Shown piece by piece: positions 32,561 through 44,528 of a stretch of 64,000 nt of DNA. Source of the stretch: Diphasiastrum complanatum (taxonomy: Eukaryota > Streptophyta > Lycopodiopsida > Lycopodiales > Lycopodiaceae); contig CM055096.1 of the NCBI GenBank assembly GCA_029204225.1, forward strand, positions 35,896,611 through 35,960,610. The letters are read 5' to 3'. The stretch's first letter is position 1. Each line of letters opens with the position of its first letter. Made by a program: the position numbers and the translations under genes. The notes beneath the pieces are model-generated. The model saw only the letters and a list, made by a program, of their open reading frames with translations, was not told where the DNA came from and searched no databases.

Positions 32561-33880
32561 GTGGGGCCAGAGAATCCCAAGAAGGACTCCACAATCTAAC
32601 TAAGCAACGTGGACTAGATTCTGTCCTTGCAAAATGTTGAAACAACCAAAAAGTTGTTCAACAAATGCGTGGTCGCGTGAATGACGAGGTCCGTGATAGC
32701 CTCTATCAGTTATCCATTGTTAGTTTGGATCAGAATTTCATGTGAAGTCTGGGTTACAAAAGGCTTTATCAGGGCTTTTGTCTAATATGATGAGAGATGG
32801 GCTGGCGATTACCGGACATAATGCCGACAATGACCTTGTACGTGGTACCCTAGTATAGGAAGTGGAAACGCTTCTTCGACGCATCCCAGGTGGCGTAAGC
32901 ATGAAGGGCGAGGCCCATGTTGATGTTAGAGCTGAAAAGCGCCAGGTAGAACCCCATTGCTTCAAGAAGTGGGCCAACAATCTGAAGCCCTAGTTTAATC
33001 AGGGCATCAGAAGGCAAGGGCCAAATCTGGGTGGCTGACGGTATCTCGCGCTGGATCATCTACTTGGTTCTAGAGTCATCAGAAGGTGAGGAGGCAATGT
33101 TAGCAGTTATAGTTAAAGTTGGTTACAAAGAAAGAGTGAGAAAAAGTAAGAAAAAAATTTGAAAATGGTAAAAAGTAATGGGAACGAGAAAAATAGTGAG
33201 AAAACAAGAAGTGGATGGTAGTAACAGCGGTTCAGAATGCAGATCTGGGTTCAGAGTATGCAGATGATGGCTTGTATGAATTTTGGTTGCATTCGGAGAA
33301 CTTGGAAATTTTGGTCAGAACTTCGCTTGGAAAGGTGACAAATGACTCGAATTCAGCCCTTATATAGAAGAATTTAGAGTGCGTATTAGGTGAAATCCAC
33401 TTTCCCTTGTTCAGTTTCATCCAAATTTTGGTAGAGACCTTCTTTACAAAATTCTAAGACCTCAGAGAAGTCTACGAGAGTTCAGAAGGTGATTTGATTG
33501 CCCTGCGAAGGTTATGCGAGGGTTCAGACAATCTGTGAGGGTTCAATCCTCATAGGAAGTGAATGCTCGCACAACTTACTCCCGTGGTTGGATTTTCAAG
33601 ATTAGACCATGTAGACAAGCTAATTTCACTGATCTGATTCCATTTATGCCCCTTGTGAAAGTTGGTTTGATGATTTTGTTGCTCTGCGAGGGTTCTGATG
33701 CAAAATTGCTTTTTATTTTTGCAAGCGCGAAATGCGCGAAGGAATCCAGATGGAGTTCAGATATGATTGCTGGTCACTGCCAGTTGCATCATTCCTACAG
33801 TCGTCCTGGATGTAGACAGACACTGCTGTACTACGTTAACAAATTAAATGGAATTAAATGAACAAGTGAAAATCAGACAC
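32561..33880. other. Unassigned stretch, with a short unrecognised minus-strand frame
   Basis: No family is recognised. A minus-strand frame at 32850-33059 (MIQREIPSATQIWPLPSDAL to YATWDASKKRFHFLY, 69 residues) has a more GC-rich, gene-like composition than its surroundings, but nothing I can name. It may be a captured gene piece. A minus-strand TATATAAGGGC motif near 33360 looks promoter-like. The rest has no coding signal. Confidence 0.35.
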
Positions 33881-34553
33881 ACGAATAACAGCAGATTAAT
33901 TTGCATTCGACATCAGACAAGATAAGAAAATTATCTATCTCTGATTCTTCAAGCACTGCATGCAGATTCACGTAGTGCATTGGCGTGAGAGAATTACAGT
34001 TCTCTCATGATCAATGTCTTGCTTACTAACGGACTTGTGGATCTTCAAATCCTATTCAGAATTGTCTTGCTCACAGGTGGACATGTATTCTGTATTTTCG
34101 TCTTCTTGCTTACTAGCATGAGACTACTTCATGTGTATTTGTCTTGATCAAATATAATCTAGTAAGTATATAGTCGTCTCTTGTAACCTTCTAGATTAGA
34201 GTAATTAAACATCTACAACTAATCACGAAATTACAAGAGTGGCAGATTAGCCACAACCTAAAGTGTATCTGTTGACGTTATGCTATCAGATTAGATATCT
34301 GTACTTCTGGGTACTTGCTGGTCCTTCTTGGAACGTGAGGCCAGAAAAGAGTGTCGCGACAATTTTTGAGTCGTTTGACTTTCTCCTACAGTATCGCGAA
34401 AGATTCTCCTTTGCGAATCTTTCATGTTCGTGTCTTGTTGTTCATGAACATTTTTGCTTCATGTCTTTTGACTTTTGTGTTCGCGAACATTTTCGTCAGG
34501 CAGAGGGCTGAAAGCTATCAAAGCTTTGGTAATAGAAACGTTTTGTTTCTTCA
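33881..34553 (-). repeat. LTR-K copy 2 = 3' LTR of element K
   Basis: The minus-strand LTR begins TGAAGAAACAAAACGTTTC at 34553, immediately after a purine tract (GAGAGGGAGA) behind the RNase H end of element K. It is the inverted partner of 28590-29288. The left border is approximate. Confidence 0.78.
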
Positions 34554-36622
34554 TCTCCCTCTCAAAGCATAATAGCTTGACGATCTCAAGACTGCTCCTT
34601 TGTCTCTCAAAAAGTCCTCTGTCTAGGGCCTTTGTGAAGATGTCAGCAACCATGTCTTTCGTTCCAATGAAGGTGGTCTGCAGCATCTTCTTCTCAATCA
34701 GATCCCTGCTCAAGTGGTACTTGATCGCAATGTGTTTCGTTCTTGAGTGGAACACATGATCTTTCCTGAGATGTATTGCAGATGTGTTATCCATCTGCAA
34801 AACTAGAGGCTCATTCCTTGTTTCGCCCAATTCGTCCAAGAACTGCCTAAGCCAAATTATCTCATTGGCCATCTTTGCTGATGCAACGTACTCTGCTTCG
34901 CAGAATGAGTGAGCCACAACGGTCTGCTTCTTGCTGACCCAGAGAACTGCCGCTCCTGAGACGCTTTTACAATCGTCCTTGAGGGATGCCCAGCTAGCAT
35001 CACTGTAGGAAAACATCCTAAAAGCCACATCACGACAATAACACAACCCATAATCTCTCGTTAATTGAAGATATTGCAAAATTCATTTTGCAATCTTCCA
35101 ATGTGTCGAGTCTAGATTTGTGTAGAATTGGCTCATCCTGAACACTGCATAAGCAATGTCAGGACGTGTGTTGTCTGCAAGGTACATCAACGAACCTATC
35201 AGCTTCCTGTAAGGTGTGAGCTGCATTTGTTCTCTCTCTTCTTCAGCCTTCGGACAATCATCGTTTGTCAGCACCATTCCTACGAGCATTGGAGTGTTCG
35301 CTCCTTTTCAATTCAGCATCCTAAAATCCCCTATGATTTTCTGGGTGTATCTAGACTGGTGAAGGTACAACTTACCTCCCTCATAGTCTCTGTCAATTTG
35401 CAAGCCAAGGTAATACATGGCTTCTCCTAGATCTACAATCTCAAAATGTTTCGAGATGTCTTCCTTCACTTCAGCAATCAGCTTCTCACTCTTGCAAAGT
35501 ATCAGAGTGTTGTCCACATATACAACCACAATGATGATCTGCCCATCTGTAACTTTGACATACACATTGGAATCAACCAACAGTGGCTTGAATCCTAATG
35601 ATTTCAGGGCTTGATACTTCTTCTTATACCATTGTCGGGCTGACTGTTTCAGATCGTAGATACTTCTATGCATTCTGCATGCATAATCAAGAAGTGAATT
35701 CAAGACATAACCTGGGGGTTGATCCATATAGACTTCTTCGTCTAGCTCACCATGCAAGAAGGTTGTCTTCTCATCCACAATGTGCATCTTGAGGTTATAA
35801 GCAGCTGCATATGCAAATAACAATCGTAGGAACAGATGTTTGACAACAGGAGAGAAGGCTTCAGAGTAGTCAACATCATATCTCTGAGAAAAACCTTTTG
35901 CTACCAATCTTGCCTTGTATTTCGTGACATTTCCATCCAGTCCATACTTGAGCTTGAAAACCCATTTGCATTTGACAGTCTTGCACTTATACGGTAATAG
36001 CTGCAACATCCGTACCTGGTTCTTCCTCATGGATTCCATCTCTTTGTTCATGTCTTGGATCCATTTGTCCTTCTCTGGATATTCAATCACCTCCTCGAAA
36101 GTCTGTGGTTTGCCACTGAATCCACAGAACTCTTCTGATGTGAAAGCCGAGCTGCCTGGCATGTATCTTGTTGGCGCTCTTCATGGTCTTGTCGACCTTC
36201 TAGGAGATCCTCCTAAGACAGCAATGCCCTTGTCTTTGTCTGCTCTACTAGGTCCCATATTGGTTTACAAGTACTGTAGCAGTAGACTACCTTGAATCTT
36301 TCGTCTTCTGATTCGTCACTCGATGTGGAGCGACTCAAAAAGTTTTTTTTTTGTGCTTATCTTCTGCTCCCTTTGTTGCTGGTGGCAAATCATAGTACTG
36401 TCTCTCCAGAACCTCATAGCTGATAGGATCGTCATTGGCCATTGTCTTGCTCTCATCGAATCTGACATCTCTCATTGTTTTCACAATGTTCGTGTCTGGC
36501 ATGTAGATTCTGTAGTATGACGAATTGTTGTTATAACCTACCAGAAATCCCTGTTCGGCTTTCTCATCAAGCTTCTTTCAAAGCTTATAAGGAATATGTG
36601 CATAAGCTGCTGTTGACAGGTT
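34554..36622 (-). pseudogene. Element K: copia integrase tail, reverse transcriptase and RNase H
   Basis: Minus strand from the right: integrase C-terminal tail (LSTAAYAHIPYKL, EKAEQGFLVGYNNNSSYYRI), then a linker with frame breaks near 36340 and 36180. RT follows: DKWIQDMNKEMESMRKNQVR, KCKWVFKLKYGLDGNVTKYK, LVAKGFSQRYDVDYSEAFSP and MDQPPGYV. The catalytic motif reads VVVYVDNTLILC, so the second Asp of YVDD is Asn. LGLQIDRDYEGGKLYLHQSR follows; RNase H has FSYSDASWASLKDD, AHSFCEAEYVASAK, FHSRTKHIAIKYHLSR and VADIFTKALDRGL. Gag, protease and most of integrase are missing. Confidence 0.87.
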
Positions 36623-36984
36623 CTCTGTCTTAGAATCTGTTAACTAGTTCTTTGTTTCGTTACTTCTTTTGCTGCTTGTTTTACAACTTTAACAACTTGG
36701 TATTCTGCTTGTCAGCAGAAACTATGGGCACTTCTTGAGATTAACTTTCTTGTTCTAAGGCCTGGATTAGGCAAAAGGGACTGAATATCGATGTAGTATT
36801 GTCCTGCTTGTCAGAGGACATGGGATCTCTCTTGAGCTTAATGCACATGCATAATCAACCAAAATGCAAGCCAATGCGTTCGACAAATGATCTATGTTAC
36901 CGCTCAGTTGAACAACGATGGATTCCTACTTCTACTTTGCTGCAAAATGAACTGAAATAAGATCCTAAGCACTACTATACTTGC
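36623..36984. other. Unassigned spacer between element K and LTR-T
   Basis: No gene or repeat is recognised in this stretch. The words TCTTGAGCTTAA / CTTGAGATTAA and CTGCTTGTCAG occur twice (near 36705 and 36808), suggesting a weak internal duplication. Confidence 0.35.
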
Positions 36985-37771
36985 ATAAATTGACAAAACA
37001 AGAAACAAGAACTAATCTACAGCATGTTAGAAGTCCAAGAATCAAGAAACCAACCAGTCTTTTGATTCTTGGACATCCCAAGAACATCAAGAACTAGAAT
37101 GTTAGAGAATATGCAAGATTTATGCCACACTTCTAGCCTATTTAGTTTACTTGAATGCTGATTCCTACATTAATTCACAACAAGAACTGAAAACTAATCC
37201 ACAACTAGGAAAACAAGAAATCTAATCCACTCTAAATCCACAACCACACACAATATGAATGGAAGGGCATGATCATAGGGGCATCACTCAAGAAAACCAT
37301 CATGATCAAGGAGCTCAATGGATCATCTAACTCATGGAAGCTCTTCTCATTTCAGCATGGAGTTGATACAATACACAAAAAGCTCCTCTTCACAAAGAGA
37401 GAGTCTCTTAAATAAGCAAGAGAGCTCCTTAGGTGGCATCCTAGTGGAATTTCCACATTTTACAAATTACAAGTGGAATAATGCTCTCCACTAGAGGTCA
37501 CCATCAAAAGGTGGCTCACCCTACTTTCTTTAAGAGAGGTCTACTTGCATTTATTACATTTGCCTAGAAATAATAGTTCCTACATGGTCATTCCATCTTC
37601 CGGGATTCACCATGAGGCTTACACAGTTCTTGCTTGTCATTACTACTAGTATTCCTCGGCTCTCAGTCTTCGTTCGTCTCGTCTTCTCAGAGACCTCCTC
37701 GGTCTAAGATGAGAGGTGCTCTTGAATTGCTTTGTCTGAGTATCTTGGGGATTCGTCAGAATCAGCCAACA
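36985..37771 (-). repeat. LTR-T copy 2, partial, minus orientation
   Basis: The minus-strand LTR starts TGTTGGCTGATTCTGACGAA at 37771, after a purine-rich tract (TTAGGGGTGGGATGA). It matches 31840-32560 over about 790 bp and matches 16799-16955 in reverse over its first 150 bp. The inner end and primer site are not found. Confidence 0.65.
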
Positions 37772-37785
37772 TCATCCCACCCCTA

Positions 37786-37965
37786 ATGTGTTGCAGGACC
37801 CACTGCAACTCATATTGGACGATGTTGCTTCGCTTTGCGCTGGCATTTTTTATTGTCACTTGGAAAAGCATAGATCCTTGTTCGCTTACATAAAACCAAG
37901 TGCTTATTGTCGCCAGTCTTTATCACAAAAATTGTCTTGCACAAATTGCCGCGATTGGACGTTCT
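37786..37965. other. Short unassigned spacer
   Basis: This lies between the purine tract of LTR-T copy 2 and the decayed RNase H of element I. No feature is recognised. Confidence 0.35.
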
Positions 37966-40900
37966 ACAATACGTTAAGCTCACCTCCTTGTTGAGAACCT
38001 TGCCCCTGATGTAGTGATATTTGATTTCAATGTGCTTACTCCTAGGGTGAAATCTAGGATTGTCCGATAAGGCAATAGCACTCTAATTATCACAGAATAA
38101 AATTGTGAGATTGTACTGATACAAACTAATGTCTAGCAGTAAATTTCTCAACCAAAACGCTTCCTTAATAGATTGAGAAGCAGCAATGTATTATGCTTCT
38201 ATAGAAGAAAGTGCGATAGAGATTTGCTTACGACTGTTCCATGAGATAGGACCGCCGTTGAAAAAGAATGCAAATCTAGATGTGGACTTACAATTGTCTA
38301 CATCTCCTCTCCAGCTCGCATCAGAGTATCCCCTAAGCTGATGAAGATTGTCGTTGCTGACATCTCCATAGTAGATGCACTAGTCCATGGTAGCTCGAAT
38401 ATACCTCATGGCTCTTACAAGAGGCTTCCAATGGGTAATGCCAGGATTAGCCATATATTGGCTGAGTGAGCTTACTGCAAAAGAGATATCTGGTCTTGTA
38501 CAGACCATTGCATACATGAGAGATCCAAGTATTGATCGATAAGGATACTCTCTCATCTGCTCCTCTTCCTACTTGGTCTAGGGACATTGGTCTTTTGACA
38601 AATGCAGGCCTAGATCCATCGGCGAGTGAGCTAATTTACAATTCATTAAATTGTGTTTGTTAAGAGCATTGTGAAGATACCTTTTTTGAGTGATGTAAAT
38701 CAGTCGTCTCGCTCTGTCTCTATGGATCTGAATGCCCAGACAGAAGTGAGCTTCACCAGATCAGTCATGTCAAACTCTGAAAACAACATTTGCTTAGAAT
38801 CCTTGACCAAATTGGTATTATTGCTGAAGAGCAACGTATCATCCACGTATAAGGTGATGATAATGAAGGATTGCTGCACTGACTTGGAATAGACGTTGCA
38901 ATCAACAATGCTTGGTTTGAATCCTTGTTCGATGAGGAATGTGTTGATCCTCTGAACCCAAGCTCTGGCAGACTATTTCAAGCCATAAAGTGCTTTATGG
39001 AGTTTATAGACATAATTTTTCATACCTTCTAGAACATATACTTCGGGCTGGATCATGTAGATGTCTTCTTGTATAACTCCATTCAGATAGGCTGTTTGTA
39101 CATCAAGTTGATGTACTTCAAGGTCGGCAGCTGCAACATATGATAGGAGGGCTCGGATCGATGAATGCTTGACTATTGGACTGAAAGTCTCACTATAGTC
39201 GACATTGGGGATCTGAGTGAATCCTCATGCTACCAGTCTTGCCTTCCTTCTATCAATTGCTCCATTGGCATTGTATTTGATCTTGAAGATCCATTTGCAA
39301 TCAATGATATTGCAGCCAGTAGGAGCTTCGACTAGTGACCATGTCTGGTTCTTGATTAGAGAGGAATACTCTCTGTCCATAGCTTCTCTCCAGAGATCAG
39401 AGTCTGGTTGGCTGAGTGCCTCTTCGATTGTTGTCGGTTCCTGTATCAAGAGACATGCAGACTCAAGAGTATACCTTGTGTATTGTGTGCGCACTCGGCT
39501 TGATCTTCTGGGAGGAATTGATTGTGAACCACTCCTGGGACTTGTTGTTGGATAGCAGCAACGTCTTCGTCTGATTCGCTCTCAAATAGTGGGTCGACAA
39601 TGGACATGCCTGAGCCAGAAGCTCGGATTCTCGTGTCAATGGCAGGTGATGAAGGTTCTCCTGGAGCAATATCCTTGCCTTTGATGTCAACGAACTGATC
39701 CTCGATAAAGACTGCATCCCAGCTATACAAGATTTGCTAGGCATCAGGATCATATAGCTTGTATGTATTATCAGATGAAGTATACCCAATCAGGATGGTC
39801 TTGAGACCTTGGAAGTCCAATTTCTTCCTCGTGCCTTTCAGGATCTGCGCGTAGGCAACGCACCCGAACACTCTTAGATTCTTCACAGAAGGCTTAGAGC
39901 CTGTCTACACCTCATGGGGTGTCCTACCTGAGAGGGCCTTGGTCGAACATCTATTTTGGACGTAAGCTACAGTGGAGACAGCTTCGACCCAGAATCGGCA
40001 ACAATGCATGCGCTGGCATACATTTGGCTGATTCAACCAGGGTATGGTTCTTCCTCTTGGCTAAGCCATTAGACTGAGGACTGTAAGGAGTGATGAATTG
40101 CTGCTCAATGCCTTGGCTTTGGCAGTACTCCTTAAACTCGATAGAGATATATTTTTCACCATTGTCTGACCTTAGGACCTTGGTCGTCCTTCTTGTCTCC
40201 TTTTCTGCACGCTCCTTAAAGATTTTGAAGTAGTTGAAGGCTTCTGATTTCTTCTTCATAAAGTACACCATAGTCCTTCTGAAAAATTCATCAATAAAAG
40301 TTATAAAATACTTTGCATCCTTCAGCGAAGGATTTTTCATCGGGCCACAAATGTCTGAATGTACAATGTCTAACAATCCTCTAGCAATATGCTGATGGCT
40401 TGATTTAAATGGTTTTCTAGTCTTTTTACCAACTAGACAATCTTGACAGATAGGTAATTCGACTTTATCATGAGGATAGTCAAGATCAAGAACAATAGAT
40501 TGTCTAGACATTTGTTGTACAACAACATGATTCAAGTGACCAAGTCTATAATGCCAAAGTACACTTTTATTTGTATGAATAGAAGTACTGAGCGCCTGAT
40601 TGCAAAAAAGCAATGACTTAATTTATACAAGTATCCATGTCTCTTTTCGAGTGCTAGGATCTTGCCTGTCCTATCAGCTACTTTGCACTGATCACATTCG
40701 AATTGTACTCTATGTCTAAGATCTGTGATTATGCTTATAGAGAGCAGATTTGTAGCATACAGGACTTTAGAAAGTAGCTTAGACTGATCATTTGCAAAGC
40801 TTAATCTTACAGTACCTTCACCTTTAATAGCTTGTGTGCTATTGTCGCCAAGATGAACATATTTCTTGGTACTGTAAGGTGTATAGGACTCGAAACAACC

Positions 40901-41415
40901 AATGAGACTAGTCATGTGCTGAGTGGCTCCGAAATCCAGGAACCAAGAACTGTCGCCAGATGCTCCTTAATGGCTGGTCATGAAGGCATCATGATCCGCT
41001 TCTTGAATAGGCTGTGGAGCTTCTGTAGCTACATTTGCCACTTGATTCGACTACCCCTTGTTGTTGTTCTTTGCAGTATCCAACAGTCTTGAATTTTGTG
41101 GTTGTTTTGCTTGTAGTATCTGCAGAACAGCTTCTTCTTTGCTTGCGAATTTGATTGTTCTTTGTGTTGTGCTAGTTTCTGTTCTGTCTTTGATTGCTTC
41201 GGGCCTTTCTTCTTCTTCTGTTTAGTCATGCTCTTGTTGGTGTATAAAGCGTGAGAATCATCTGAGGAACTTGAGGCTTCATTCCTCCACGTGTCTTCTT
41301 GCAAGAACATTGTGATGACTCTCGAAAGAGTTGATTATGGATGTGTCGTGATGATCATCACCCAGCTGTCGTATGAGCTTGGAAAGCTTGTAAGCAGTTG
41401 TATCACTCCATTTTC
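37966..41415 (-). pseudogene. Element I: degenerate copia of the G/H/J/M family
   Basis: Minus strand from the right: gag tail (QLLTS-like at 41400, LQEDTWRNEASSSSDDSHAL); zinc knuckle CRYYKQNNHKIQDC with the second Cys changed to Tyr; protease WFLDFGATQHMTS, with DSG changed to DFG. Integrase: WHYRLGHLNHVVVQQMS, CQDCLVGKKTRK, HSDICGPMKNPS, LRSDNGEKYISI, then NGLAKRKNHTL, where the catalytic Glu is Lys. RT start: MDREYSSLIKNQTWSLVEAP. The YVDD block survives near 38850 (LYVDDTL) amid many stops. RNase H decays from 38400 to about 37966. It has no LTR of its own. Confidence 0.85.
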
Positions 41416-41562
41416 CACTGTCAAGCATCATCTCTATTCTCAATAAAGCTCTAGCTCTTTCTAATCTTAACTCCATCTCTAGCTATCTCTCTCTCCTTCC
41501 TCGGTTGGGATCGAATAGTTTGGAGAAGGTGCTCGAGTCTCCCAAGCCTTTCCTAACCAAGG

Positions 41563-41652
<90 letters not shown>

Positions 41653-41753
41653 CTCGCTACGTTGGGATAGAATAGCTTTGGGTAGGTGCTCGAGCCCCCA
41701 AAGCCTTTCTTGTTGGAGAGAGTGAGATGAACGAGTTGAGAAAATGTGTCGTA
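41416..41753. repeat. (CT)n microsatellite inside a duplicated 50-bp block
   Basis: About 80 bp of nearly pure CT repeats lie at 41567-41650. The block TTGGGATCGAATAGTTTGG then GGTGCTCGAGTCTCCCAAGC (from 41505) recurs on the other side as TTGGGATAGAATAGCTTTGG then GGTGCTCGAGCCCCCAAAGC (from 41662). The repeat is therefore nested in a direct duplication with a period near 157 bp. Minus-strand Arg-Glu repeat frames here are artefacts. Confidence 0.8.
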
Positions 41754-42897
41754 TGTTAGAAACAAAAAATAAGCTCAAAAAGGTAAGACGAACATGAACG
41801 AGACACGAACTCGAACAAGAAACGAACGAGAAACGAACTCGAACAAAAAATGTTCGTGCGCAGCGGAACGAGCTATACGACTCTCTCCATAAGCATGACT
41901 ACGCCTATCAGAACGAACAAAACGGTAGTGATGGGAATCACGGTCGTTCTTGATTACGTAGCCAAACTTTGATAAATGAATGAAGATCCAGAAGAATGGT
42001 TTGTCTCGAATACTAACACAAACTATTCGTCGCAAATGATTCGCAAAGAAGTAGACGGTGCTCGACTGATAATTAGTCGCGAATGATTTGCTAAAGACAA
42101 GACCAGATGTTAGTCGTCTATTACCAGAAAGAACAACTAGAAAGATTAGACATAATGAATGATAAGCATAGCAATATTAACATAGATCTGAATGCAGAAC
42201 AAAGAACTGTATCAGATTAAGTATATCGTGTATACATGTCAATAATGCGGTAGAGCACAAGACAATAGCGGACGAAACCGCGTGCCCTACGAAGCTTATG
42301 CAATCTGTAAAGGAATAAAACCTTATTGCTAACAATCGAGAATCAATGTGCAAGGCATTTGGTTTGTCTCATTCATCAACTCATCAACTCATTTGCTCAT
42401 TAACCTCATTCACCTTGTTAACCTGAATACGCAAATGGTATCCATTATATATACATTATATTACAGGTGTGCAGATGTGAAAAGTATAGAGTGGATGTGT
42501 TGTCTGTAAGAGATCATGGGTGGCTACAGTCGTTGTCCAGTCTATTAGCGCAGCTGCATGGGGTGAGCGTGAAAAGGGTGCGACGTCAGTCAATGCTGAA
42601 GGATCGTTGGTGATGACGATGCAAAAAGTGCGTCACTCTTACGAGTAGCCTTAGGATTAGATTTATAGGGTGCCTTTGTTTTTAGGGCACCTTTGGCATT
42701 CTGTAAGATAGTGTCCCCTTTTCGCCTATCACCATAACGTGTGTAAAAACATAGTGTCGCGGCTCTTTCGCCTTTTCTTCGTCTGTGTGAATTTGCATGT
42801 AAATATGCAGACCGCGTGACAACGTTAGTAAATATGCAGCATGAATGGAGGCAGATTAAAATGAGATTTAAGGAGAGTAGAGGGAATAAATCCAATA
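41754..42897 (-). repeat. Element H 3' LTR
   Basis: The minus-strand LTR starts TATTGGATTTATTCCC (expected TGTTGGATTT as in element M) after the run of seven G and ends ...TTTGTTTCTAACA at 41754. Length is 1144 bp. The inner part matches the LTR of element G at 16956-17414. Confidence 0.75.
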
Positions 42898-42904
42898 CCC
42901 CCCC

Positions 42905-44528
42905 TTAATCTGAATCTGTGAATGCCTTGATCTTCAAATTAAGCAATGCACAAAATTTGTTGTGTGCATTAACACTAAGTGCTCTTGTGAAGATGTCTGC
43001 AACCATGTCCTGCGTTCTACAGTACGTTAAGCTCACTTCTCTATCGAGAACCTTGCCCCTGATGTAGTGATATCTGATCTCAATGTGCTTACTCCTAGAA
43101 TGAAATCTAAGGTTGGACGATAAGGCAATAGCACGTTGGTTATCACAAAACAAAATTGTAGGGTTGTATTGATACAGATTGATGTCTGACAGCAAATTTC
43201 TCAACCAAAATGCTTCCTTAATAGATTGAGAAGCAGCAACGTATTCTGATTCAGTAGAAAAAAGTGCAATAGAGGTTTGCTTACGACTGTTCCATGAGAT
43301 AGGACCACCGTTGAAGAAGAATGCAAATCCAGATGTGGGCTTGCGATTGTCTACATCTCCTCTCCAGCTCGCATCAAAATATCTCCTAAGTTGATGAAGA
43401 TTGTCGTTGCTGACATCTCCATAGCAGATGCACTGGTCCATAGTAGCTCGGATATATCTCATGACTCAAATAAGAGCCTTCCAATGGATAATGCCAAGAT
43501 TAGCCATGTATTGGCTGAGTGAGCTAACAACAAAAGGGATATGTGGTCTTGTATAGACCATTGCATACATGAGAGATCCTAGTATCGATCGATACAGATA
43601 CTCTCTCATTTGCTCCTCTTCTTGTTTGGTCTGGGAATATTGGTCTTTTGACAAATGCAGGCTTGGATCCATTGGTGAGTGAGCTAATTTACAATTCATC
43701 AAATTGTATCTGTTAAAAATATTATGAAGATACCTTTGTTGAGTGATGTAAATCAGTTGATTTGCTCTGTCTCTGTGGATTTGAATTCCCAGACAGAAGT
43801 GAGCTTCGTCCAAATCAGTCATGTCAAATTCTGAGAACAACATCTGTTTCGAATTCTTAACCATATTGGTATCGTTGCAACGTATCATCCACGTACAAGG
43901 TGATGATAATGAAGGATTGCTACATTGACTTCGAATAAACGTTACAATCAGCAATGCTTGGTTTGAATCCTTGTTCAATGAGGAATGTGTTGATCCTCTG
44001 TAACCAAGCTCTGGCAGACTGTTTCAAGATGTACAGTGCTTTGTGGAGTTTACATACACGATTCTTCATGCCTTCCAAAACATATCCTTCAGACTGGATC
44101 ATGTAGATATCATCTTGTATAACTCCATTCCAATAGGCTGTTTGATGTACTTCGAGGTCAGCAACTGCAGCATAAGACAAGGGCATTCGGATCGACGAAT
44201 GTTTGATGACTGGACTAAAAGTCTCACTGTAGTCGACATTCGGGATCTGGGTGAATCCTCGTGCTACCAGTCTAGCCTTCCTTCGATCGATTGCTCTGTT
44301 GGCATTATATTTGATCTTAAAGATCCATTTGCAATCAATTATATTGCAGCCAATAGGAGCTTCAACTAATGACCATGTCTGATTTTCTATCAGAGAGGAA
44401 TACTCTATGTCCATGGCTTCTCTCCAGAGATCAGAGTCTGGTTGGCTAAGTGCCTCTTCGACTATCGTCGGTTCCTGCATTAAGAGACAGGCAAACTCAG
44501 GAGTATACCTTGTGGGCTGTGTGCGCAC
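42905..44528 (-). pseudogene. Element H reverse transcriptase and RNase H
   Basis: Minus strand: RT begins LMQEPTIVEEALSQPDSDLW, MDIEYSSLIENQTWSLVEAP, KARLVARGFTQIPNVDYSET, then CKLHKALYILKQSARAWLQR. The catalytic LYVDDTL region lies near 43890 but sits at a frame break with a small deletion. The next frame has SEFDMTDLDEAHFCLGIQIH and HSPMDPSLHLSKDQ. RNase H: YFDASWRGDVDNRK, SIALFSTESEYVAASQ, LRFHSRSKHIEIRYHYIRGK and TQDMVADIFTRALSVNAHNK. RNase H residues look complete. Confidence 0.85.

Noticed and set aside
32392-32640. Plus-strand frame across the LTR-T border
   Set aside because: It runs through an LTR terminus and has no homologous frame in the second LTR-T copy.
31156-37771. The two LTR-T copies as the paired LTRs of one element containing K
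   Set aside because: Element K ends in its own LTR-K with a purine tract, and the LTR-T copy at 31168-32560 has its primer site on the left side, pointing away from K.
41553-41778. Arg-Glu repeat protein on the minus strand
   Set aside because: The frame is only the translation of the CT microsatellite; there is no conserved start and the repeat is flanked by a non-coding duplication.
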